64,000 bases of DNA from Scytonema sp045865695 (GCF_045865695.1 NZ_BAACAP010000238.1:59344-123343), one strand, 5' to 3'. Shown: positions 1 to 8,491, counted from the stretch's first letter. Notes: a model not told the origin generated them from the sequence alone. Made by a program: numbers and translations.

Positions 1-1
1 G

Positions 2-946
2 GATGCCTTACCCATTCAAGAACTTAATGAAGTGCCATACCGTTCCCAGCACGATGGCAGGATGCATGCTTGCGGGCATGATGGGCATACAACAATTGCT
101 CTGGGTACAGCTTATTATCTCCACAAACACCGAGAATCTTTTGCTGGTACTGTCAAAATGATATTCCAGCCTGCAGAAGAATCTCCAGGAGGTGCAAAGC
201 CGATGATAGACGCAGGGGTGCTGAAAAATCCCGATGTGGATGCAATTATCGGTTTACACTTATGGAATAATTTGCCTTTAGGAACTGTAGGTGTCCGGGC
301 TGGTGCATTGATGGCAGCAACAGAAATTTTTCAATGTACCATTTTGGGTAAGGGGGGACATGGTGCTATGCCCCATCAAACTGTAGATTCAGTTGTCGTT
401 GCTGCTCAAATTGTTAATGCTTTACAAACCATAGTTGCTCGGAATGTGAATCCTATTGATTCTGCTGTAGTGACAGTGGGCGAGCTTCATGCAGGAACCA
501 AGTGGAATGTGATAGCTGATACTGCAAAAATGAGCGGCACTGTCAGGTATTTTAATCCTGCATTTGAGGGTTTCTTTAAACAACGTATCGAACAAATTAT
601 TGCGGGTATTTGTCAAAGTCATGGGGCAAGTTATGACTTGGAATACTACTCGCATTATCCTCCAACGATTAATGATGCTGGAATGGCAGAATTTGTGCGA
701 TCGGTTGCAGAACAAGTTGTAGAAACCCCTGCTGGTATTGTCCCAGAATGCCAAACCATGGGCGGCGAGGATATGTCTTTCTTCTTGAGAGAGGTTCCTG
801 GGTGTTATTTCTTTTTGGGTTCTGCAAATCCTGAAAAGGGTTTGGCATATCCCCACCACCATCCCCGGTTTGATTTTGATGAAACTGCATTGGCAATGGG
901 AGTGGAAATTTTTGTCCGTTGTGTGGAAAAATTCTTGAGCCTTTAA
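2..946 (+). CDS. M20-family amidohydrolase (N-acyl-amino-acid or hippurate hydrolase type), 5' truncated
   Basis: The reading frame is open from the first bases of the window, so the N-terminus lies outside; the GTG at 32 is internal. The fragment begins at the DALP motif that carries the catalytic Asp region of M20 metallopeptidases. It continues through the metal-ligand motif HACGHDGHT, the catalytic pair in PAEESPGGA, and a C-terminal GGEDMSFF with the HHHPRFD segment. This family hydrolyses N-acylated amino acids or similar amides in the cytoplasm, using two metal ions. About 314 residues are visible of a usual ~400. The substrate cannot be told from the sequence. Confidence 0.93.
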   Translation, partial: DALPIQELNEVPYRSQHDGRMHACGHDGHTTIALGTAYYLHKHRESFAGTVKMIFQPAEESPGGAKPMIDAGVLKNPDVDAIIGLHLWNNLPLGTVGVRAGALMAATEIFQCTILGKGGHGAMPHQTVDSVVVAAQIVNALQTIVARNVNPIDSAVVTVGELHAGTKWNVIADTAKMSGTVRYFNPAFEGFFKQRIEQIIAGICQSHGASYDLEYYSHYPPTINDAGMAEFVRSVAEQVVETPAGIVPECQTMGGEDMSFFLREVPGCYFFLGSANPEKGLAYPHHHPRFDFDETALAMGVEIFVRCVEKFLSL

Positions 947-956
947 TGGGGAGAGG

Positions 957-1003
957 GCAGGTGTCCATTTTTGCTAGAGGACAGGTGTTCATTTTTTCTA
1001 GAG
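957..1003. repeat. Two tandem 23-bp repeats after the amidohydrolase gene
   Basis: Two adjacent 23-bp units (957-979 and 981-1003) share the core AGGTGT-CATTTTT-CTAGAG with a few differences. They lie just after the stop codon and ahead of a GC-rich palindromic segment around 1009-1027. No coding role is apparent. Confidence 0.7.
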
Positions 1004-1072
1004 AAGGCGGGCGAGGACGCCCACCCCACATATACAGATAGCATTTTTCAGGTAAAAGAAGTACATTGGTAG

Positions 1073-1092
1073 GGGCGCAAGGCATTGCGCCC
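1073..1092. repeat. Perfect 8-bp stem hairpin
   Basis: GGGCGCAA (1073-1080) pairs with TTGCGCCC (1085-1092) across a four-base loop. No T-run follows, so it is more likely an interspersed palindromic repeat than a terminator. A related GGGGCGCAAG segment is found near 41793. Confidence 0.7.
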
Positions 1093-1103
1093 ATATTAAG
1101 GAG

Positions 1104-1135
1104 TGTAGGTTGGGTTGAGGAACGAAACCCAACAT
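1104..1135. repeat. 32-bp interspersed repeat, inverted copy at 8492-8523
   Basis: This segment, which contains GGTTGGGTTGAGGAACG, is identical to the reverse complement of 8492-8523. The two copies enclose the DUF1622 to hydrolase block in opposite orientation, which would allow inversion by recombination. Confidence 0.85.
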
Positions 1136-1725
1136 TTAATCGAATTCTTAGGTGTCATATTATGTCCGATTAAACAATTGTGATTTACCTCACGCAAAGT
1201 CGCAAAGTCGCAAAGAAGTTTGCTAAGGTTTTATGATAACTAATTTGCCGGACATGATATCACTTCGTTCTATCCAATCCACACAATACATTTGGTGGTT
1301 TAAGATTTACTTTATGGCTGGTTTAGCAGCTTGCATCTATTTGCCAAAAAACCTTCTATTGCTCTTTACTCAAAAGATTTGCCTGCACTGCCTCCTGCTA
1401 TTTTTTATCCCCATCGAACTCACGTTGAAAAGGGCTTGATTTTTCGTTGCCGATCGTGGTTTTTTTGACTCTAATGTCGTAAATTTTCAAACCAAGACAG
1501 AATAACGGTTTTCAGACAATGTTGCCAAAAATTACCCGCAAATTGACTCAATACCACTTTTAAAACATTCTCTGCTGTTAGAAGATTTTGTTTTTGGACG
1601 AACGCAATTTGTATTTACCTCATCTGAAAAATTAGCTAACACTTTTTTGTAGAGACAAAGTAAATTTTCTAAATGGTCTCCACTGAAGGCTAGTTTATAA
1701 TTCTGTTCTTTTCCTTCAAGGAAGT
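1136..1725. other. Non-coding stretch with a short tandem octamer
   Basis: No convincing gene is seen. At 1193-1216 there are three copies of the octamer CGCAAAGT (the last ends in A), a repeat type that recurs at about 25530 and 52475. A 68-codon frame at 1233-1439 has no clear ribosome site and an unconvincing composition. Confidence 0.6.
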
Positions 1726-2226
1726 ATGAAAAGAGAGACATCACGGGATTCATTGATTAATTTGTTATTGCCCTTAGCACTCATCATAGGACTAGTTCTG
1801 CTGTTAAGTTTGAACGTGGAAGGTAGAGGGGAGACTAGGGAAACGACTCCTTTGGAGATATGGCTCAAAGTCATTGTCGGTTATTTGGCAGCAGGCACAG
1901 AAATTGCAGCAGCAATTGTGATTGGCGGAGCAGTGCTTCGAGGCATTGCTGCCTATTTGCGATTGTTATTCTCACGCTCCAAACAACATTTTGATGCCAC
2001 AGAGGGAGTTCGTCTGCAATTGGGTCGAGTTTTAGCATTGGGCTTGGAATTCACTGTCGCCAGCGATATTTTGCGGACGGCAGTAGCACCTACTCGCCAG
2101 GATATTTTGAATTTGGGCGCGATCGTCTTGCTGCGAACCTTGCTGAATTATTTCTTAGAGCGCGAGATTCAGCAGGGAGAACAACGCCATTCACCCGAAC
2201 CGCAGCTTGATAGAAGTATCCGGTAA
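1726..2226 (+). CDS. DUF1622 family membrane protein
   Basis: This 166-residue protein has a strongly hydrophobic segment at about residues 11-30 and a second at about 46-72. The conserved DUF1622 signature follows: an R-LGR-ALGLEF segment, then ASDILRTA and a C-terminal LRTLLNYFLERE. The family comprises small integral membrane proteins of unknown role in bacteria and archaea. The ATG is preceded by AAGGAAG at good spacing, which supports this start. The next similar membrane gene (HPP, 4048) is separated by the iscB insertion, so the two may once have been adjacent. Confidence 0.85.
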   Translation: MKRETSRDSLINLLLPLALIIGLVLLLSLNVEGRGETRETTPLEIWLKVIVGYLAAGTEIAAAIVIGGAVLRGIAAYLRLLFSRSKQHFDATEGVRLQLGRVLALGLEFTVASDILRTAVAPTRQDILNLGAIVLLRTLLNYFLEREIQQGEQRHSPEPQLDRSIR

Positions 2227-2299
2227 GCAACCCCCTGCTTGAAGCCTATCCATTACCCGCATCTTTCTTAACAATTGCAAAACTGTGATAGAGAAAGGG

Positions 2300-2520
2300 T
2301 TTTTTGAGATAAGCCTTTGTAGGGGGGTTGACAAAAATCCTTGGGTGTGGGGGTCTCCCTTGTTTATGGGGTGTGATGACAGTTAGTCGATGACGGTCAA
2401 GCTGGTGACGATGGTGAAGTCCAGATGGCGCTTGAAGTGTGAGTGTTTTGTGGCTGCAATGGGTTGTCAAGTACATACAGATATAAAGGTTTAAAGCCAG
2501 TGTTGTTTGGAAAGTACCGA
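2300..2520 (+). ncRNA. Probable IscB omega-RNA (HEARO-type) leader; ends approximate
   Basis: The 368-base gap before iscB is G-rich and non-coding, unlike the surrounding AT-rich spacers. IscB proteins are known to use an RNA encoded directly upstream of their gene (HEARO RNA, now called omega-RNA), and this segment has the right place and strand. Visible structure: TTGACA at 2328-2333 can pair with TGTCAA at 2465-2470, enclosing about 130 bases that contain a GGG-TCT-CCC mini-hairpin near 2351. The exact ends and the guide segment cannot be set by eye. Confidence 0.55.
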
Positions 2521-2594
2521 CCGTTAATATTGTCGTTCGCGAAGCGTGCCGACGAAGGAGGCATAGATAACTTTACCCGTAAGGAGGGACATTT

Positions 2595-3914
2595 ATGTCC
2601 AAAGTTTTTGTAATTGATACCAACAAAAAACCATTAAATCCAATCCATCCAGCCCAAGCAAGACAACTTCTTAGAAATGGTAAAGCAGCAGTCTTTAAAC
2701 ACTTTCCCTTTACCTTAATTCTCAAAGAAGCATGTCCAGATGCACCCGTTCAACCCTTAAGAATCAAAATTGACCCTGGTTCTAAAACAACAGGAATTGC
2801 TTTAGTTAACGATGTATCGGGAGAAGTAATATTTGCTGCCGAACTAAAACACAGAGGTTTTGCAATTAGAGAATCACTGACATCTAGAAAACAACTCCGT
2901 AGAAGTCGGAGAAATCGCAAAACCAGATATCGCCAACCACCACTACACGAATGGTTTAGGAAAGGCAACAAACAACCTTATCCAAAGCAACGTCGAGAAG
3001 GTTGGCTTTCCCCAAGCCTAAAAAGCCGAATTGACAACATCAAGACTTGGGTAGAAAGGTTACGTAAAGTTGCACCAATTGAAGCGATTAGTCAAGAATT
3101 AGTATGCTTTGATATACAATTAATTCGCCATCCAAATATTCAAGGAAAAGAATATCAGCAGGGTACACTTTTCGGTTACGAAACTAGAGAATATCTTTTA
3201 GAAAAATGGAACAGACAATGTGCTTACTGTCGTATCAAAGATATTCTACTTCAAATAGAACATATTCAATGTCGAGCAAAAGGAGGGAGTAACTCAATTA
3301 CAAATCTCACCTTAAGTTGCGAAAAGTGTAACCTTAAAAAAGGGACAAAAGATATTAAAGATTTTCTCAAAAAAGACCCAACAAGATTGGAGAAAATTTT
3401 AAAGCAAGCAAAGCTTCCACTTGCAGATGCAGCCGCAGTTAACACAACTCGATTTGCATTGCTGGAATCCTTAAAAGCGACTGGACTGCCAGTAGAAACA
3501 GGTAGTGGCGGTTTGACTAAGTTGAATAGAACTCAACGAAACTTGCCTAAAACTCACTATTTTGATGCTTGTTGTGTCGGTCAATCTACACCAGAAAAAT
3601 TAATCGTCAAAGGTATTAAACCATTATTGATTACAGCCATTGGTCATGGAACAAGACAAATGTGTCGTACTGACAAATACGGTTTTCCAAATCGCCATTG
3701 TTCTAGAACTAAGTTTCACTTTGGTTTCCAAACTGGCGACATTGTTAAAGCTATCGTCACTAGTGGTAAAAAGATTGGTCAATATGTTGGCAGAATTGCT
3801 ACCCGTGCTACTGGCAGTTTCAATATTTCTACCAAAACTGGATTAATTCAAGGAATCTCTTATAAATACTGCAAGCGTATTCATGCAAAGGACGGTTACA
3901 GCTATGCATTCTAG
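2595..3914 (+). CDS. iscB: RNA-guided endonuclease IscB
   Basis: 439 residues, the normal IscB length. The N-terminal PLMP-type domain (about 1-55) is followed by RuvC-I with D60 in KIDPGSKTTGIAL, an arginine-rich bridge helix at about 96-112, and RuvC-II with E168 in SQELV. The HNH domain (about 205-250) has C209/C212, H223, N237 and C242/C245. RuvC-III has H321 and D324 in HYFDACCVG. All catalytic residues appear present, so the enzyme looks intact. AGGAGG lies 7 bases before the ATG. IscB cuts DNA under guidance of an upstream-encoded RNA and derives from IS200/IS605-like elements. No transposase lies beside it. Confidence 0.93.
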   Translation: MSKVFVIDTNKKPLNPIHPAQARQLLRNGKAAVFKHFPFTLILKEACPDAPVQPLRIKIDPGSKTTGIALVNDVSGEVIFAAELKHRGFAIRESLTSRKQLRRSRRNRKTRYRQPPLHEWFRKGNKQPYPKQRREGWLSPSLKSRIDNIKTWVERLRKVAPIEAISQELVCFDIQLIRHPNIQGKEYQQGTLFGYETREYLLEKWNRQCAYCRIKDILLQIEHIQCRAKGGSNSITNLTLSCEKCNLKKGTKDIKDFLKKDPTRLEKILKQAKLPLADAAAVNTTRFALLESLKATGLPVETGSGGLTKLNRTQRNLPKTHYFDACCVGQSTPEKLIVKGIKPLLITAIGHGTRQMCRTDKYGFPNRHCSRTKFHFGFQTGDIVKAIVTSGKKIGQYVGRIATRATGSFNISTKTGLIQGISYKYCKRIHAKDGYSYAF

Positions 3915-3925
3915 GATATTTGGAC

Positions 3926-4035
3926 GCTCGTTAAAACGAGCCGTGTCGTGCTTCCTGAGCCAGTGCGGTCTTGGGGTCTCCCCAAGTAGAGCAACTGGCG
4001 TCCACGAACTAAAGTTACGTAGTGTCCGCACTCCC
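3926..4035. repeat. Structured palindromic segment after iscB
   Basis: It contains a perfect hairpin GCTCGTT/AACGAGC (3926-3941), an imperfect 41-bp palindrome (3959-3999) with the inner hairpin CTTGGGG-TCT-CCCCAAG (3970-3986), and a longer pairing of AGTGCGG (3962-3968) with CCGCACT (4026-4032). It ends at the ribosome site of the next gene. This resembles dispersed cyanobacterial palindromic repeats; it could alternatively mark the 3' border of the iscB insertion. Confidence 0.6.
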
Positions 4036-4047
4036 GGAGGTTTTTAG

Positions 4048-4575
4048 ATGAAACCTCATCATTCCAGCTTAAAGCCTTTGGAAGGTAGAGCTAAATCGCT
4101 TAAATCGCTCCGCAGTCGCCTCAATTGGAAGGGTGAGTTGGCATTAGCTACTGCCCCAACAGTGGTCATATTAAGCGTGTTTGCCTTAGTGGAGGTACTA
4201 ACTCGCCAGCGTTTGTTGTTTGCCTCCCTTGCCTCCAGCGCCTTTCTCATTTATCTCGATCCCCATCATGGTACAAATACGATGCGAACTCTAGCCATTT
4301 CCCAAATGATTGCAGCAGGGATCGGTTTTTTAACATATATGCTATTGGGTTCGGGTTATATGTCTGGCGGAACTGCCACGATCGTTACAATCGTGCTGAT
4401 GATTCTGTTAGATGTTATGCATCCTCCACCCGTTGCCACATCCTTAAGCTTTGCCTTAAAAGCTAGCAATGAAAACAACCTAGTTTTGTTTGGTCTGGCT
4501 GTAGGCATTACTGCTTTGTTGGTTGGACTAGAACGCTTTGCCCTATGGCTTCTGGCATACCTTAGCCCGAAGTAG
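4048..4575 (+). CDS. HPP family integral membrane protein
   Basis: 175 residues with four or five hydrophobic segments. It carries the family signature MHPPPVAT at about residues 130-137 and an FL-YLDPHHGTNTMR loop typical of HPP proteins. Some cyanobacterial and plant HPP proteins have been linked to nitrite transport across membranes, but this cannot be decided here. CGGAGG stands 7 bases before the ATG. It follows the iscB insertion and precedes a ZIP-type transporter gene on the same strand. Confidence 0.88.
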   Translation: MKPHHSSLKPLEGRAKSLKSLRSRLNWKGELALATAPTVVILSVFALVEVLTRQRLLFASLASSAFLIYLDPHHGTNTMRTLAISQMIAAGIGFLTYMLLGSGYMSGGTATIVTIVLMILLDVMHPPPVATSLSFALKASNENNLVLFGLAVGITALLVGLERFALWLLAYLSPK

Positions 4576-4702
4576 TCTTATGCTGATTCATGCAAGAATT
4601 AAAATTTTACTGCTTTTGGTTGACACTAGTTTCATCTTATTTATGGCAACTTTGAGATAGATCGCAATTTCAAAAATTGAGCGCAGAAAGTTAGTGTGTC
4701 TG

Positions 4703-5458
4703 ATGTTTCCACTTTGGTTAAAAGCAGGTTTTTGGGGTTTGGTTGGTGGTTCAGCACTGCTATTGGGTTCGGCAATAGGTTACTATGCCAAAATTTCCCA
4801 ACGGGCGATCGCTGCAGTTATGGCTTTTGGTGCGGGCGTACTGATTTCGGCACTGGCATTTGAACTGATGGATGAAGCGTATAAGCGTGGTGGATTTGAT
4901 TCAACAGCGATCGGATTTGTAAGTGGTGCAGTTGTATACACAGCCGCTACTTGGTTGCTATCCCATCAAGGTGCGAAACATCGCAAGCGATCGGGTACAC
5001 AACAGCCATCCGAGGAGGAAAATAGTGGCAGTGGACTAGCGATCGCAGTAGGCGCATTGCTGGATGGCATTCCTGAGTCTATTGTAATTGGTGTCAGTAT
5101 GATTGGGGGAGGAGTTGTCAGTTGGGTAACGGTGGCAGCTGTTTTTCTGTCTAACGTTCCAGAAGGACTTTCGAGTGCTGCTGGTATGAAAAAAGCAGGG
5201 CGTTCAACTGCTTACATCTTTGGTGTGTGGGGAGGGATCGCCATCATTTCTGGTATAGCAGCGCTTTTAGGCTATGCTTTGTTCAGTCACTTTTCTGTAG
5301 AAGTTATTGCTGCAACGACTGCTATAGCTGCAGGTGCAATTTTAGCAATGATTACAGATACAATGATTCCAGAGGCTTTCGAGCAAGCGCATGATTTTGC
5401 TGGTCTCATCGTCGTCTTGGGATTTCTAGTCGCTTTTGTCCTGAGCAAACTCGCTTAA
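4703..5458 (+). CDS. ZIP family divalent-metal transporter
   Basis: About 251 residues with roughly eight membrane segments. It has the two ZIP signature helices, GALLDGIPESIVIG and FLSNVPEGLSSA, whose His-free Asp/Glu/Asn pattern is seen in the bacterial ZIP-like subgroup. A variable hydrophilic loop lies between the third and fourth segments (residues about 92-110). The family moves zinc, iron or related cations into the cytoplasm. The ATG at 4703 begins the normal hydrophobic N-terminus; a GTG at 4694 would add three residues. Confidence 0.87.
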   Translation: MFPLWLKAGFWGLVGGSALLLGSAIGYYAKISQRAIAAVMAFGAGVLISALAFELMDEAYKRGGFDSTAIGFVSGAVVYTAATWLLSHQGAKHRKRSGTQQPSEEENSGSGLAIAVGALLDGIPESIVIGVSMIGGGVVSWVTVAAVFLSNVPEGLSSAAGMKKAGRSTAYIFGVWGGIAIISGIAALLGYALFSHFSVEVIAATTAIAAGAILAMITDTMIPEAFEQAHDFAGLIVVLGFLVAFVLSKLA

Positions 5459-5487
5459 AAATGACTGCTTCAAGCATCATCTTATAG

Positions 5488-5534
5488 AACGGGCAAGATA
5501 CCCGCTCCACAAAAATTGTATTTGAGTTCAAACT
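5488..5534. repeat. 47-bp direct repeat A, left copy
   Basis: It matches 6754-6800 with two mismatches and in the same orientation. It starts with a short GGGC..CCCG palindrome. The two copies bracket the DUF1778-GNAT pair. Confidence 0.85.
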
Positions 5535-5610
5535 ATTCATCAACTCATAATTCTCCTGCTTAAAACCAATTTCTAAAAATCGCAGAGATTTTGATTTCTG
5601 CGTCGAAAAC

Positions 5611-6126
5611 TTATCCTGCGGCTTCAAGCGATAGTCGAATGTCCTTGAAGAGTAAAAGCAGGTGCAGGGGATTGGTTGGGGATTCTTCCATGCCGAATTT
5701 GAGATAAAAGGCGCGGGCTTCCTCGTCTTTGGCATGGACAAGAAAAGCGCGACCACCGATGGTTTGGGCCCCCGTCAGGGAGCGGCGTAGTGCGTTGCGG
5801 AACATGGCTTTGCCTAAACCTTTTCCCTGTTCGCCTCTGTCTATTGCAAACCGCGCCATAAGGATAACCGGCACAGGATAACGCCCTTGTCCTTTTACGA
5901 TGCGAGCGGGAGCATCGTCCGGCGATACGGATGCAGGGGCAAGGCTGTAATAGCCGATGACACGTTCGGCACGTGTCAGGACGTAGGTTCTAGCTCCACC
6001 GCTTGCCTGATTTTGCAAAGCGTATTTCATCAGGAAATCATTAAGCGGTGGCTTGCCGCAATCGAAACCCGTAATGATGTGACTTTTGGTCAGCAGAACA
6101 GGCTCATTTAAAGGCTCACTTTGCAT
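5611..6126 (-). CDS. GNAT acetyltransferase, toxin of a TacAT-like type II toxin-antitoxin pair
   Basis: 171 residues. The acetyl-CoA binding motif is in MARFAIDRGEQGKGLGKAMF (Q/R-x-x-G-x-G/A form: GEQGKGLG), followed by a typical GNAT C-terminus with ARAFYLKFGM. Toxins of this family (TacT, AtaT, KacT) acetylate the amino acid on charged tRNA and stop translation, and are always paired with a DUF1778 antitoxin. Here the start codon overlaps the antitoxin stop by one base (TAATG), so the pair is one operon. The pair looks richer in G+C than its neighbours, which suggests transfer. Confidence 0.92.
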   Translation of the reverse strand: MQSEPLNEPVLLTKSHIITGFDCGKPPLNDFLMKYALQNQASGGARTYVLTRAERVIGYYSLAPASVSPDDAPARIVKGQGRYPVPVILMARFAIDRGEQGKGLGKAMFRNALRRSLTGAQTIGGRAFLVHAKDEEARAFYLKFGMEESPTNPLHLLLLFKDIRLSLEAAG

Positions 6127-6407
6127 TAGAACGGATCCGGGTCGCTAAAGAGCCGCTGCAATTCTGGAACGACTTTCGGTGGCGCGTCAAGACGTTCGCA
6201 GAACGCTTGCCACTGGTCGGGCGGCAAGCGAAACTCGGTTTGATGCATAAGAATAGCACTTGCGGCATCAAGCGATGCTTGCAGTACAAACTTGCTTACA
6301 TTCGTGTGCCGTATTCGTGCCGCTTCTGCCAGTATTGCCTTTTCAGGCTCCGTTGCGCGAATGGAAAGCCGCGTTTCTTTTGGCGTAGCGGCTGCTGCCT
6401 CAAACAT
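6126..6407 (-). CDS. DUF1778 ribbon-helix-helix antitoxin
   Basis: 93 residues. The N-terminal ribbon-helix-helix part (KETRLSIRATEPEKAILAEA, then NVSKFVLQASLDAA) should bind the operon promoter. The C-terminal tail ending in RLFSDPDPF is the usual GNAT-neutralising segment (PPDQWQAFCERLD). It is the first gene of the pair, and its stop codon is fused with the toxin start. Autoregulation is expected from the family. Confidence 0.92.
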   Translation of the reverse strand: MFEAAAATPKETRLSIRATEPEKAILAEAARIRHTNVSKFVLQASLDAASAILMHQTEFRLPPDQWQAFCERLDAPPKVVPELQRLFSDPDPF

Positions 6408-6670
6408 GGTTTTTCTCCTATGGCTCTATTTGTATTCCCAATGTACACCCAATTATCGGAAGCTGCAATCTATTTAAATTCGGTCGCATCTAAAAGCCCA
6501 TTTTTCCCCAAAATTTTCCATTAAGAATGTTGACGCGGATTAAGTACTGGTAATTGCACTATGCTGTAATGAAACCATGTGTTATCAGAAGTGTTACGTA
6601 AATGTTTACGACTCTTGCGATGATTTCGCTTATAAAAACAGCATGGGTCAATCCTGATACTTTAAACTAA
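6408..6670. other. Non-coding spacer upstream of the toxin-antitoxin operon
   Basis: AT-rich sequence with no supported gene. It should contain the minus-strand promoter and operator of the antitoxin gene, but no clear -35/-10 pair or palindromic operator was recognised. Confidence 0.5.
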
Positions 6671-6714
6671 AGTAAATCTTTTTTTACTATCTGAAGCATC
6701 CAAAAAAGGATAAC
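6671..6714. repeat. 44-bp direct repeat B, left copy
   Basis: It matches 8430-8473 with two mismatches in the same orientation. The core is CTATCTGAAGCATCC followed by an A-rich tract. It interleaves with direct repeat A (5488/6754). Confidence 0.85.
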
Positions 6715-6753
6715 TAATTATATCTGATTGCAATAGCGGAGTGCGGTTAATGA

Positions 6754-6800
6754 AACGGGCAAAATACCCGTTCCACAAAAATTGTATTTGAGTTCAAACT
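6754..6800. repeat. 47-bp direct repeat A, right copy
   Basis: Right copy of the repeat at 5488-5534. Its last two bases overlap the stop codon (6799-6801) of the minus-strand histidine phosphatase gene. Confidence 0.85.
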
Positions 6801-7437
6801 ACGTTCCTGGCATAGCACGCAAATGTTCTGGCATATGATAGCGATCGCCTAACACTTCCAGTAAAGGACCGTGGGTATCAAACTTGAGTATACTCACAGA
6901 AGCCGCAAGTGCATTAATGCGATCGCGATACCGACCCAAATCAATGCCCAACAAACTACATAGGATAATTCGGATTGTTGCCTTATGCGACACGACCAAA
7001 ACATTACCCGTAGGATACTTTTTCTCAATTTCTGAAATTACTAAAGAAGCGCGACTAGCAATTTGAACAGATGTTTCACCACCTGTCGGGGGATTCCAAG
7101 CAGGTTCTGTTAACCAACGGATGTAGTCATCTGCATAATGTTCTTTGACATCATCTGCTGTTTTGCCTTCCCACTCACCATAGTTAATTTCTTTCAATCC
7201 ATCCCGCAATTGCATTTCCATTCTAATTGCATCGCATAATGGTTTAGCTGTAGCAATGGTGCGTTTCATGGGACTGACATACACAGCATTCCAAGGTATT
7301 TTACTGTATGCCTCGGCAAAAGACTCAGCCATTAAAGTCCCTTCTGGGGTTAACTCAGGATCTGTCGTACCACAGTAACCACCTGTTCGGCTATAAGTTG
7401 TTTCTCCGTGTCGCAGTAGATATAGTTTTAAACTCAT
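6799..7437 (-). CDS. Histidine phosphatase family protein (phosphoglycerate mutase-like)
   Basis: 212 residues beginning MSLKLYLLRHGET. The phosphohistidine is H10 in LRHGET, and the second catalytic His is in VVSHKATIR near residue 150. The R-x-x-T-A region (MKRTIATA) is also present. A longer frame exists upstream, but the ATG at 7437 overlaps the upstream gene's stop as ATGA and gives the standard N-terminus, so it is preferred. The family includes cofactor-dependent and -independent phosphatases such as alpha-ribazole phosphatase; the substrate is not known. It is probably co-transcribed and translationally coupled with the hydrolase gene upstream. Confidence 0.9.
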   Translation of the reverse strand: MSLKLYLLRHGETTYSRTGGYCGTTDPELTPEGTLMAESFAEAYSKIPWNAVYVSPMKRTIATAKPLCDAIRMEMQLRDGLKEINYGEWEGKTADDVKEHYADDYIRWLTEPAWNPPTGGETSVQIASRASLVISEIEKKYPTGNVLVVSHKATIRIILCSLLGIDLGRYRDRINALAASVSILKFDTHGPLLEVLGDRYHMPEHLRAMPGT

Positions 7438-8375
7438 GAATTTCTCCGTTGACCAATAGAGTGAGACACATTGAGAAATTTTAAGTAATCTACAGTTGCC
7501 TCCTCTGAATTTTCTATAAGCAGCAAATGTCCTGCCTTTGGTAATCGGATCGTTTGGCTCCCAGGAATACAGCGTTGCAGCCGATCGGCTCCACGAATGT
7601 CGTAGATCTTGTCTTCTCTTCCCCAGATAGCAAGGGTCGGAAGTTGAGTCGATTGTCCCTGACGCCGCTGACAAAGAACATCATCGTACAGGTTCACGAT
7701 GTCCCAAATCTGTTGATAGTGACGGTTACGAGCGATGTAGTCGTTCACTCGCTCTGTTTTAACAGAATCAGGGATGGTGGGAGGTGTGACAAACAGCAGG
7801 CTAATTTCTAAGTCAAACTGTTCTTCATCGATTGGAATAAAGGGGTTTATACCGTCAAAGATGGCATTTTTGACGCTCGAAGCCCAATCAACCACACCTA
7901 AAGGTGAACCGATAAAGGCAAGGCTACGCAATTGTTCCGGGTAACGTTGGCTGTAAAGGGTGGCGATTGCTCCCCCCATGGAACTCCCTGCCACATCAAA
8001 GGAGCGAATTCCTAATTGATTCATAAATTGGTGCAGCAGTGCTACCTGATTCTCTAGGGCATAGTCTCTCGTTACGACAAGAGTGCTCTTGCCGTAGCCC
8101 GGTAAGTCCGGAGCAATCGCCCGATAGCCCGCAAGAGACAACTGACACATCATACTGTTCCACTGCTCTTTTTCGGCAAATAGTCCATGTAGCAGTAAGA
8201 TCGGTTGTCCGGTACCGACCTGGTTGTAGAACAACGTTCCATTGCTAATCGGGACGGAATGGGTGGCGATCTCACAATCTGAAGCAGACGCTGGTGCGCT
8301 ATTCACAACAGCATCACCCACCAATCTACATAGCACCAGAATCACGAAGAGCGACAAGAGAATGAGTTTTTTCAT
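7434..8375 (-). CDS. Alpha/beta-fold hydrolase with N-terminal signal or anchor segment
   Basis: 313 residues. A hydrophobic N-terminus (residues 3-22) suggests export or membrane anchoring. The hydrolase core has the oxyanion motif LLLHGLF, the nucleophile elbow GSSMGG (Ser), the acid in WGREDK (Asp) and the catalytic His in KAGHLL, so the triad is complete. Proteins like this hydrolyse esters, lactones or C-C bonds; the substrate is unknown. Its TGA stop overlaps the ATG of the histidine phosphatase gene by four bases, indicating a two-gene operon. Confidence 0.9.
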   Translation of the reverse strand: MKKLILLSLFVILVLCRLVGDAVVNSAPASASDCEIATHSVPISNGTLFYNQVGTGQPILLLHGLFAEKEQWNSMMCQLSLAGYRAIAPDLPGYGKSTLVVTRDYALENQVALLHQFMNQLGIRSFDVAGSSMGGAIATLYSQRYPEQLRSLAFIGSPLGVVDWASSVKNAIFDGINPFIPIDEEQFDLEISLLFVTPPTIPDSVKTERVNDYIARNRHYQQIWDIVNLYDDVLCQRRQGQSTQLPTLAIWGREDKIYDIRGADRLQRCIPGSQTIRLPKAGHLLLIENSEEATVDYLKFLNVSHSIGQRRNS

Positions 8376-8429
8376 GGATATTTTTTAAGGTCGTGTTGCA
8401 AATGTCACGTCTTTGACAGCAACAATGAA

Positions 8430-8473
8430 AGTAGATCTTTTTTTGCTATCTGAAGCATCCAAAAAAGGATAAC
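8430..8473. repeat. 44-bp direct repeat B, right copy
   Basis: Right copy of 6671-6714 (two mismatches). The pair encloses the hydrolase/phosphatase operon. It lies immediately before a nine-base inverted repeat AACCCAACA (8471-8479) / TGTTGGGTT (8493-8501). Confidence 0.85.
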
Positions 8474-8491
8474 CCAACAAACTCTGCACTC

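Noticed and set aside
1233..1439. 68-codon hydrophobic frame
   Set aside because: No ribosome site, unusual composition, isolated in a repeat-rich spacer.
2595..3914. TnpB rather than IscB
   Set aside because: The protein has an N-terminal PLMP-like domain and an HNH domain inserted between RuvC-II and RuvC-III, which TnpB lacks.
7438..7674. Longer N-terminus for the histidine phosphatase
   Set aside because: It overlaps the upstream hydrolase gene in another frame; the ATGA overlap at 7434-7437 gives the standard start.
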